Shown: positions 45,701 through 57,700 of the stretch, piece by piece | Position numbering within the stretch: the first letter of the stretch is position 1 | How the letters are laid out: every line of letters begins with the position of its first letter | Source: Prunella strophiata | Lineage: Eukaryota > Chordata > Aves > Passeriformes > Prunellidae | DNA length: 64,000 nucleotides | NCBI GenBank assembly: GCA_036583965.1 | Contig: JAZBQD010000025.1 | Span: 16,268,910-16,332,909 of the forward strand | Reading direction: 5' to 3' | Program-made: the position numbers and the translations under genes | Notes under the pieces: model-generated | Databases searched by the model: none | What the model was told of the DNA's origin: nothing | The model's input: the letters and a program-made list of their open reading frames with translations, nothing else

Positions 45701-48700
45701 TGGCATACAGAGTGGTCAGGGGACAGCAAGGGGACAGCTGAAATACCTGCGGGGGACGGAAGGTAAGGGTGTGGGAAGGGGAGAGAGCACTACAGAGCCC
45801 AGCAGAACCTTGCAGCCTACAGCTGAAGTTTCTGCAAACACTGAAGATGGTGCCCCGGAGCCTGTCCTGGTGGAAGGAACAGCCTCAAATCTTGGCATCA
45901 CTAATTCCCTCCAGAAGCCACCTTCTGGACTTCAGGATCCAGGAGAGCACCAGGAAAATCTGAGCTCAGTGGCCCCCTGCATGGAGGGCAGGGAGGCCCT
46001 GGCTAGTGACCAGGCAGGTGTGCTACCCTTGTGCAACACAGAGTGTGCTTGCAGCAAGATCCCTGATGTGGAGGAGCTCTCTCTGCTTGATCCATTCCCA
46101 CGGTACATGAAGTCCTGCCAGGACCTAATCGTCCCAGAGAAATGTGCTTGCACAGACAAACTGCATGGGAAAGACTCTGCTTCAGCAGCTGGTAATGCTT
46201 CCCCAGTGGCTTTTCCAAGCAGGAGGAGTGCAGAGACCTCTGACTCTTGTTCCCAGCTACTGAGAGGTGGTGTGGCTTCCCCTGGCAGCGGCAGATGTGA
46301 AACTCAGGCCAGCCACAGCCAGGGCCAGCAGATCGATGCTTGTACCAAGGATATCATGGATGCAGTAATGGAGGATTCTCAAGAGAAGCTGGGCTCCTTG
46401 TTTCCACCTCCACCTCAGGGACAATCCAGTACGAAGTCTCTCAAGGATGACCCAAGTCGGCTCTCCCAACAAGTTAGAGAAGAAGGATGGAGTCTGCGAA
46501 CCTCTGAGAGCCTTACACTGGCTGAAGTCTACCTCATGATGGGCAAACCGAACAAGCTGCAGCTGGAATATGACTGGTTGGCTGTTTTGGAGCCAGAAAC
46601 CCAGCATGCTAGAGAGCAGTCATCTGACTCAAGTGCTGTCCCTGCATGTCCTACCTTTCACAAGCAGAGACTCTTGAATTGCCTTCTGAGACTCATCTCT
46701 ACTGAAGTCAATCCCAAACCAGTAAGTAGCTCTTGTTCATGCTCCAGATACTAAACTCTAGTTTCATTTGGGGAATAATTGCCCAGTTGTGCATTCACAA
46801 TAAATCAGTAGCCATGTCAGCAGCTTTGGAGATTCCTGTATTTAAATTATACAAAAACCACAACACAAGACAGCTGGCTACTGAGTGGACTTGGCTTCAG
46901 TATGCTTTTTACACTGCCTTTTAGCTTCTGGTTTGCTCTGAGTCTCATTGATGTTCCAGTGAACATTTAATGTGACTACTCAAAAGATCAGTTGTGAGGT
47001 GAAGTGCCTTGTGTTCTCGCTCAGATTCACGGAACCTTAGGACAGCCCAGGTTGGAAGGAACATTGGAAGATCACCTAATCCAACCTTTTGTGGGAAATG
47101 GAGCCTGGATGAGATTAATATTGCACATGAAAACTACATTGATTTTCAGTGTTTATGTGGTTCTAATTACACAGTGTGAAAGGAATGTATTTCTTCAGAA
47201 TAGCAGAGTCAATAGAACTGCGCCTGCCGCAGGTGATTTGTGTAAAAGTTCCCAGACTCCAGGATAGCTGTTCAACAGTCCCAGTCCTTAGGCAGACCTT
47301 AGGGAATGAACTTACTTTCCTTCTTGTGCTTTGTAAACCTGTATTTAAGATTTGCCCCAGTGATACCTGAGTAGCCAGTTCCACCTAGTGCAGCCAATTG
47401 AAACTTAGTAAAACATCTTTTAGAAGAACACAGAGTTCAGCAGATCTGTTCAAATGCTTGTGGTAGTAGATATGATGAGCTAAAGATTCTGTTCCACATA
47501 GGATGCAAATGTATCACTGTTCCCAAACACAGAGTTCTTTAATCCTTGTTTGTTGCTGATTGAACCCCCCTCAAAGTTCCTTTTGATTCTGATTCTGCAG
47601 ACATGGAATGAAGGATTTTATAAATTTAAACTCATCTTTGTTCAGATGCAGCTCTGGATACATCTGTTTAAACTGCAAAGGCTTGTGGTCTGACATCTGA
47701 CAGATCTGGGATACTGTCTCCTCTTTGGCATCTACTTTTACTTCTGGTGGCACAGGTGACAGCTAGGCATGACATGATGAAACAATCACAAACTATATAG
47801 AATGACATCCCTGAGACTTGGGGGAGAAGAATTGAAGAGGGGGAGAAACCAGAAGTTAGGATTTGTATGTGTTTTTCTGTCGCTTTTACACTCTTGGCTG
47901 TCTTATAGTAGCATAGTACTACTGAACAGTAAAGGACCTCTTTAAGGGTATGTACCATATTGTACATTCCAGCAAAAAAAAAGGAACACAACCTTTCATT
48001 TGTCAAATACCACTTTATTCTCACTGTTTTTCAGAAAAACATACTCTCCTTGAAGCATGAACATTGTGGCACTGATATTGCAAAGGTCAGGAAAATATTT
48101 ACTGCCTCACTGAAAGCACTGTACATATCTTGAAAGCTGAGTTACATCAAATAATGACTAAGGAACTATGATATTTTTGCCACAGAGGAAGGATTGATTG
48201 CGTGCATGCCTGCTGTTTTCTCCAGATAATTTGTGACAGCCTAAGCAGCCAGCTGTGCTGTGGTTCATTCTTTAAATGAAAATCATCAGCATAAAACAAG
48301 CTGTGAAGTGGCATTGCAGTTGAGCAGTGGGTGTAATTTTAAGCCTGTGATTGCACATAGATTCCTTAAAAGGGAGGGTTTTCTGGAAAACAGTTTAAAT
48401 CACTTAATGAAACAACTGGATAGGCCTCTAAAATTATTGAAGCGCATGTGTCTCTTGTTAGTGCTGTGTTACAGTTTGAAAGAGAAGGGAAAGGAAAAAA
48501 ATTCAAAACTCTACTTGATTAGAATTAAGAGAGAATTAAAATGTTTTTGTCCAGATGTATTTCTCACCAGAGCAGCCCTCTGTATGGAGTTTATGAAAAA
48601 AAGCTTTGTACTGAATTTAAACCAACACCATTTTTTTCTTTCTTTCTATCCAGCGCATTGCAGTGAAGCTTGTTGAGTGTTAACCCAATTGTAACATAAA

Positions 48701-51700
48701 TTAATATACTGAATTGGTGACATCCAACAATACTAAAAGGGCAGGAAGGTAATCTCAGTTGCCCCTTATGCCCACTAGGAGGTATTGCTTAGAGTACTTT
48801 AAGGTATTGTAATATGTCAGATTTTAAGTCTTCCTAAGTACAGTGAGTTTCAAACATTTTGTACCAGCACAAAATGTTCATTTAATGTGTATTTTCAGAC
48901 ACCCGAGATGAGCTCCATTGCCACGTCACCTATAAAGCCTGCTCAGGAGGAGCAGTCCCTGACTCCCCCAGGAAAGGTAATTGCCATCAACACCAGGAGT
49001 CCAGGCTGCGCCCGGAATCAGTCTGCCCTTCGCAACAAGACTTTTTCTCCTGGTGCTGCTTCCAGCTCCTCAGGTGAGTATTCCTAAAAATTCACTTGAT
49101 GAAATCAACTTATTAATACCTCACTCACACCATGACGAGAACTTCCCAGAGATGGAACACTGGAAGGAGAAGTGCTCTTACTCTTAGGAACTTCACTGTC
49201 TTGAGAACATTTGTGTGTGCTAATTTGCTTTAGAATTGTCCTAAGTCCAGTGCTGCTTTGAATCTTGAGTAACAATGCACATCAGTAATGCAGTTCACAA
49301 TCCAGAAGACCTCTCCTTAGTCACTCTTAGAGAAGATGCTTGGGTTTTTTGGGAGCTGTGTCATGGTTTAACCCAAGCCAGCAACTCAACCCCATGAAGC
49401 TGCTCAGTTACTCCCCTCTGGTGAAATGGGGGAGAACTGAAAGAGTAAAACAAAAAACTCATGGTTTGAAATAAAACCAGTTTATTAGGAAAAGCAAATG
49501 CCATGCATGCAAAGCAGAGCATGGAATTAGTTCCCTGCTTCCCCTGAGCAGGCAGGTGTTCAGCCATCCCCAAGACACCATGGCTGCATCATATGTAACA
49601 GTAACTTGGGAAGGCAAATGCCCTCACTCTGAAAGCCTACCCCATTCCTTCTTCTTCCCCCAGCTCCTTATGCTAAGCATGACCCCCCGTGGTGTGGGAT
49701 ATCACTGTGGTCAGCTGGGATCAACTGCCCTGGCTGTGTCCCCTCTCAGTTCCTCATGCATCCCCCGGTCTCTCACTGGCAGTGGGGGGCGAGGAGCAGC
49801 AAAGGCCTTGACCAGTGTAAGTCCTGCTCAGGAGATACTAAAGCGTCCCTCCGTTATGAGCACTGTTTGCAACACAAATCCAAAACTGCCACTGAAGCAA
49901 ATTAACCCCTTCCCAGCCTGAACCAGTACATGCTGACTTGCACAGGGTGTGAGATCTCAAGAGAATATCAGCTTACAAAACAGGCAAGTAAATGCCCAGT
50001 GTAAAATCTGTTGATAAATATTTACTGAAAGTTTTCTGTGCCATCCTGCCTCTATAGGTTTAAATTAAATATTAGGAAGAAATTCTTCCCTGTCAGGGTG
50101 GGAGGCCCTGGCACAGGTTGCCCAGAGAAGTTGTGTCCATCCCTGGCAGTGTTCAAGGCCAGGTTGGATGGGGCTTGGCACAACCTAAGATAGTGAAAGT
50201 GTCCCTGCCCATGGCAGGGGGTGGAATGAGATGAGCTTCCCTTCCAACCCAAACCAGTTGTGTGATTCTATGATTATAAGATAGAGAATGATTATGAATT
50301 GCCTTTTCTTTAATAGGAGGTATGGCTGTTGTAACCTGTGAGCCCCAGCCACACAGGCCAAGAATTTCGGTTCTGTGCTTCAGCCCAGTTGAATTTGCCA
50401 CCAAATGTTTATGACTTCAGGAAAGTTGGTGATGGTGTTGGGGTTACTGGGACCAGTTGTGATTCTTAGGCAGTCCTTTTCACACCCTTGCTCTGAGAAG
50501 CAGTGAACCCAGGAACAGGTTAACTGTTGCTGTAAAGCACCTGTGTGGATCTTGGCTACCTCAGAGTGACAGGCTAACAATGCTGGCTTTCATCCAAGCT
50601 GGCTGTGTGCAGAGGGAAATCCTACCACATTTTTTTTAAACTTAAACATAAATGGGGAAGTTTTACTCAGACAAGTTACCATTATTTCACTGTGCCAAAT
50701 GCATTTTGAGGACCTTCCATCTTTGGGAAGGTCCTTTGGTAAATTGATCTCCACTCCATCACCAAATTGATTTTATTGGGGTTGCACTTCAAATTACTAT
50801 AGGGAAAGAAGGGGTGGGGAGTGTAAATAAATCATAAACACTATAAAATGGCTCTGTGTTTGTATTATCTTCCTCTACATAAGAAATGGTAGATATAGTT
50901 TGTTTACTGGGATAGGCCCTCAGGTATGCCTACAGGCTGAACAGATAAACTGATTATCACAGTCTATGTGGGGCTGAAAACTGGGCTTCAACTCTAGTTT
51001 CTTAAGTAGTGTAAAATTACATTTAATCCCATACTTCCAAGAATTTCAAAGCAAGTGAATATTAGTGGTATTCATAGCAGGTAAATACTGTCAGTTTGCA
51101 GGTGGGACAGCTGAAATATGGAGAGATTCCTGATTTTGGAAACAGTTGGTGACAGAGCCTGAATCCTTAAGTCCCAGCTCTCTATGATCCTTCAGCTACT
51201 AAAGAGTTATTTCCTTTTTGTTTTCATTTTATTTCATTTAAATTGCTGTTAAAATCTTCTAGGTTTGAGAAAACTCCCTAGACCTCTCTTGGTGGCTAGT
51301 CCTTCAAGTGCTGGGAGCACTGAGGCTGACAGTGGACTGTTTGCAGTCCCTACAACCCTGCCCCCCAACAGCCGCCATGGGAAATTGTTCCTACCCAGCA
51401 AGGAAGCAGAGCTGACCTTCCGGCAGCACCTGGACACCATCAGTGTAAGTGAGATGACGGAACAGAAAATGCAGTATGGTGTGCATGAGTCAGCTTCCAG
51501 GAGGTATCACAGGGATTCTGAATTCCTCAGAAAGTATGGGCTGCCTTGTGAAGCAGTGCTTCTTATCATGCTTAAGGTTAACATTGTAATAAATGCGATG
51601 AGTGAGATTTTGACTATGTAACTGTGCTTTGAACTGACATTACCTGTTCAGGTAATTCAGGTAATTCAAGTCTGAATACCCTCACACAGCCTGATGACAC

Positions 51701-54700
51701 TTATTTGCTGTCTATTTAAGTTGCTTCAGCAAATATATGTGCCAGATTTAGCAAAAACTTATCCCCTTCTGATGTGTAGCTAATTTTAACACAGCCTCAT
51801 TGCTGTATATAAGTCAAATTTTCATGTACACAATCTCAGTAAGAATTTCAGTAGGAAGCTGAAGTAGTTGGTAATGAAATGGCTTTTCTGGGACAAAGCT
51901 TTATCTCCTTAAAAAAACAAGAAAAAGTACATTCTTGGTGGAAAATACTCTGACTCTAGCAGGAAGGATATTGTGCTATCTGAAACAAAACATAGTACTT
52001 TAGTTAACTCTTAATTCGTCTTTATTGAAAATAAAAATTTGGGGGATATAATTTATTCTATGTCTGGATGCTTAAAATACTTGTAATGCATTTCCTGTTG
52101 TTGTCTAGATGCAGTCGGACTTCTTCCTTCCGAAGCCCAGGAAGTTACGGAACAGGCACTTGCGGAAGCCACTGGTAGTACAGGTCAGAGCAAAGTGTAA
52201 ATGCTTGTTTTGCTCCCTGAGTATCACTAAGGCTGTAGTAATTTGCACATAACAAAAACCCCCTGAATTTCCCTCATGCATCCACTGGAAATATAAAGCT
52301 GAAATTATAAAGGAACACACACTTCAGTCTCTAGTGTAACTAGCCATGTTACATTCCCTGTATGAAGAATGTCAACAACAGCGGAAGTCCAGTGCATAAG
52401 GTAGCTGGGAGAAATAAAAAAGTCTCTGGAAGAGGCTTCTGAAACCTGGAAGCAGGTTCTGCTACCTGGGCCTTCTGGCACTCAGGCATAGGCAGTGTTG
52501 TCCCTGTGCTATCCTGTGCTGGCAGTGTTGGAGTGGGCAGCCCTCTTAACAACAAAATCTTCCTTTATATCCTTTTCCTGCTTCCTGCTCAGTTGTGGAT
52601 GTTAAACTGAGGTGGATATAAGCCTCTGTAGTGAAATAAGCTATAACACACTTTGAAAGAACAATGATTCCTGGGAAAAATGGGGCTTGGAAAAAGATGT
52701 GTGGACGAATGGCCAGTTGTTGTGGTGCTTTGGTGACAGACAGGTATTACCATCCTTCAGACTGCTCTGATAACCCTGGGAAAAGGCACATGTGACTGGG
52801 ACACCAGAGGCAGGTGAGAAAAAAGAAATCTGAAACCTAAATAATGGTAACCTACTGGGGAAAACAAAGCTCACAATTGTCTACCATTTTTTTCTCTTCT
52901 GTTTTGTATAAAAGTAGGGGATGCAGAAATTACCCCTAGACTAATTTTGATCTTGAGATCTTCAGATCTGGGCAATTCCATGTGTTTTAAGAGCTCCCAA
53001 GTACACACAGCTGTCTCACACTTGCTGAATTTTAAGGGCAGATCAGTTTGACTTGGTACCATGCTTAAGATCACTGCTGTAATGCTGAGAGAGAGATTTG
53101 AAAATCACTGCAAGTATAATTACAGAGGATTATGGTTCTAATCAATATTTCTCTGAGAATTTTCCATGTGGAAATACTTTATTTTAGAAGTTCACAGAGG
53201 AAACACATAATTCCTTTCTGTAGCTTTTTTCTCAAGAGCACACTGATCACATTGCTGTGTCTGGTGCATGATAGTAATGCCACGGAAATACTCTCTGTTC
53301 TGGGAGGTCTCATGAACTCCTGCAACTTACACAATGAGTGTTACCCTTTGTCTGTGTTTAAATCTGTTCTGGCTTATTGTTTCTCTCACATAGAGAACAC
53401 TGCTCCCCAGACCATCTGGAAATCCGTCGCAGCATGTCTGTTCCTTTTCTATCTTATCCAACTCATCCATTACAGGTGAGTCTAGCACTTCTACAAACTG
53501 AAAAGTGTCCCTTAAAACTGCATAAAGAAGTAATTTCTAAAAAGAAGAAAATACTCATTCAAAGTCACTGTGTCACCAGCCTACAGGATGATGGAATTGC
53601 TCTCCTGGATCATTGTGAAGCAAGTCGTGCTTCTGATAAAATTTTTTTCTTCAATTTCCCAAGACTGAAATCCCAGAAGAGCAAGGAGTTCTCAACAGGG
53701 AGACGAAATTTGGAATAAAATACTTAAATAGGAATTTTTGTTCTGTAGGGTATAATAATTTGTCTAGATTTTATATTGGACTTTGCCTAGTACCTGGGAT
53801 ACTGTCTAAATTTTGTGCAGCATAAGCAGTCCACTGCCCATATGTCTTTTTCTGCTGGTACACTGTTGAGTACAGTGGTAGTATGGGTGATCCCCCATGA
53901 AAACCAGCATGAGACCTGAAGGGTTGTCTTCACTGACAGTATGAGAGCAGCTCCAATAGCACAGCAGCACTTGCTGTTGCGTGTGCGTGACGCTGCTTAG
54001 CTCACGTCACTATTTTAGCTCTATTCCATCATCTCCACTACTTGCATTCCTGCAGCTTGCTGCTGTTTGGAATTTATTTACTTCCATTGAATTGTGTTCT
54101 GTTCTGCTTTAAAGGTGTTAGATTTCATTAGCCTGAAAGGTATTAATGCTTCCCCCCAGGGAGAGGTTCATTTCGGCCAATCCAGTCCTCACTGACTAAA
54201 GCTGCTGTTTCTCGTCCAATTGTTCCCAAAGTTCTTCCAACACAGGCCACCAACCATCTGTCTAGTAAGTCATTCTGAATTCTGCAATAAAAGCCATGCT
54301 GGTGTCCTCCAGGCAGGTACTGTCTTGAAGTAGAGAGTGGGTTCCATAATTAGAACAATTAATGAGGTGAAAACAGTGACTGCATCTATGTTTTACCTAG
54401 AGGATTTTTTTGAGATGAGAAGACATTCAGATGTTTGAAGTGGATTTTAAAAGGTCTGGGTGAGGTTGATCCTTACAACAACTTAGAATTTTTACACAGA
54501 GTCTACATGGCTGTCAGAGGCAAGATAACAAAATAAGGCTCTATTGTTTCTAGACCTCCTCTAGTAACCCATAGGAAATTTCTAGAAATTGCATAATGAA
54601 ATACTTGTCAATTTGGAGGACAAAAAAGAAAAGAAAAGAAAAAAAAAAAAAAAGAAAAGAATGGGAGGGGAACTGGGATGTTTCTCAGCTATTTTGATAT

Positions 54701-57700
54701 ACCTAGTAAGAGGTTGGAACAGGGCAGAAAAGTTAAACATTTTAGCTCAAAGTAGTGTTACCCTTGGTGCAGAGAAGCAGCTGACCCAGATGATCAGATC
54801 ATTACCATTGCTGCTTTTTTACATAGGCTGAGTTTTGACTCTGGGTAAGTTTAAAAAAATAATCTTTTAGAGAATAATAACAAAGTGAAGAAGAAGCTTG
54901 TAATATGTTTTTTGGTGTTTTGTTTCACCCAAGGTGCTATTGACTTGGCAGCTAAAAGTGCTGGCATTATCCCTGGTAGTCCCATGCCTGTCCTGGATGC
55001 AGATGGTTTGCCAGGTGTGTCTTCATTGTCACCGGATGCAGTGCCCACAGTAGTGACAGGGCAGGAGCCAGCAGTAGCACATCAGAACGGAGGCTCCATC
55101 ACCACTGTGGAGGTCAGAGGCTCTTAAACAACCTTTTTTCAAGTGCTTAACTGTCTTCTTCTTTCATCGTATAAAAAAGCTGTATTATTATAACTCCTCA
55201 CTGAGCTTTCTCCTGGGCCTTGCTGTTAGACACTGCTGTCATGGCAGACCCAGTCTGTGTTGTGTACTGTGTATTTGGGGTTGAGGGATCAAAGCATCAT
55301 CTCATTGAATGAATTTCCATCCTGAAAAATGGTTTGCAGCTGGTAGAGCATTGAACTTGGCCATCCAGAAATCTGGATTGAAAAGAAATTATGGCATTTC
55401 AGAAATACAGGAGAGAATCTGGGGCAAAACATGGGCTTTTTGGAATTGTATTTGGAATGGAAACTGTAATTTCTCCTCGCTGTTTCTTCCATTGAGACCC
55501 AGACACACGTTAGTCCATGTCATGTTCTCAGGGAGTTGATGGACAATTTTGAAAGATGTGAGATATATGTAGAGCACAGATAAATGGTGATAGGCCTTTA
55601 TCTCTTCCCTCCCCAGCTGGTCACTCATGTGGTTTGTGTTGTGCTTGCAGGGCTCAGGCCCAGGGTGCCGGGTGCCATACATCAGCCTGCCGACCCGGCC
55701 TGAGCAGGATGGCTTCCAGGTACAGTGTGTGCTGAAGGAACAGTGCTCTGGAATGGGTAATGTTCTCTGAAAATACCACTGGTATTGCTAGTTAAAACTC
55801 CATACTCCCAGGTAATTGTGCACCACTGGTACTGTCTGGTGGAAGTGAAATCCCTGGCACCTGAAGAAGTTTTAAAAAATTTAGGAAAGCTGCTTAAATA
55901 TGTGTGCATGCCATTCCCTAAAATCAAAGTGAAGCTGACAGTCCCTGACCTGTGAGGGACAAACAAGCTTTACATATCTCTTAATAGAGTGGAGGAGTTT
56001 ATAATGGCTCTGCTATGTCTATGTGCGTATTTTAGACATCACAAGGAGACATTTCAGCAGCTTGCAGTCCTGCTGCCTCCATGTAGCTGAAGGAGGATTA
56101 TTAGGACTGAAAGTGTGATTGTAATGTCATTATCCTTTCCAGAGATTCAGTGTTCATTGTGCAGGATTCAGTAAGACATAGACAGATATTTAGAGAGTAA
56201 CTGTGATGGCACTACTGTAGGAGTGTTGTCATCCCGTCTCCAGACTCTTTCTCCAGTGGTATCCAGGACCTGATGCTGGATTTTTAGGCCTTAGAATACA
56301 GGTTCTTCTTTTCTTCAGTGGAAGCACTTTCCATGCTCCATGTGATGCCTGCATGTGAAAAAATAAGTTTGATTGGAGAGCATAAATGAGATTAAGATTT
56401 TTTTTTATGGGACAGATGTTAGGACATGAGGCATTTATTGTGGTAATGTGGCCTTGGGTTCTGGTTCTTGCTCTTAGGACAGCTGTGTATACACTACATT
56501 AAAAAAAAAAAGTTACAGTTCTACGATGAGGTACTGGTAATGAGACTCCTTAAAGATCAGTTGAATTTTGGGAAATCTGGCTGTAAAAAGTGAATAAAGC
56601 TGAGTTACCAGTTTAAAATATGTGTATTCTCTTCCAGAAGTGACAGGGGTTTTGCCTATACAAAGGCAAATTAATACATATCTATTGGGCACTATCTTGT
56701 AGATATATCAAATTATGTTAATTTTAAGACTATGGTTGTTCTGTTATGTAGACTGTTTTAAATATTCTTTGGAATGCTACAGACTCATATTTTTTCAGAT
56801 TATTTGGCAGGATATGGGCTGAAGCATATTTGTTTATGCTTACAGGTACTTTTCATTAAAATAATACAGGTTTATTATATAAATAGTATATTCCTCTAAT
56901 TTAGGCATATTACCTACTGAATTTTTTCCCTTAGAAGTCTGGTTTTAATCTGATACTCAAGAGCCAAAATGTTGCTTTTTAGTTTTCCGAGTTCTTAATA
57001 AATTCATGTACACTTTATTCTGTTTCTTGTAACAGGGTACATCAGTCCTTTCTCTGCCAGAACTGGCCAAGACTTCTCTCCAGAATGGTCTGTCCACCCC
57101 TCCACTTCGCTCATCAGAAGCTTCCAGTACTCGCCTCTCTCCTCCCAATGTTTCTGCTCTCTTGGATATTTCCCTGCCTGGACCACCTGAAGATGTGCTT
57201 TCCCAAGGCGAACCTGCCACTCAGATCAGTGATTCCATCATTGAAATAGCCATTAGCTCTGGCCAATACAGTAAGTCTAAGACTAGCTAAAGTCTGCCTA
57301 TCAACTTTAAAAAAATCCCTGACATCTTACTTAGCAGCAGAAACTTTTCCAGGAAGCAGTTTTTGGGTTATGAGGTTTTTGTGGGTTTGTTTTTTATTTG
57401 TTTGTTTGTTTCCAAATATCTGTTGGAAATAAAATTCTGTGCCTGACCTTTATTTTCTAGCAAATATGGGGTTGGGGAGTTATTGTTGTTGTTTGGGGTT
57501 TTTTTCCTTTCTAAGCAAAAATTGTTGCAGTGTCCTGTAACTTTACCATATTGATTGAATTTGTGATCCCTGACATCGGCTTACAGGTGAAGGTGTTTCT
57601 CTCTCTCCTGCAAAGCTGAATGGCAGTGACAGCTCCAAAAGTCTTTCATCCCCATCTAGTAGTCCTCAGCAGAACTGGATTGCGTCTCCAACCCATGATC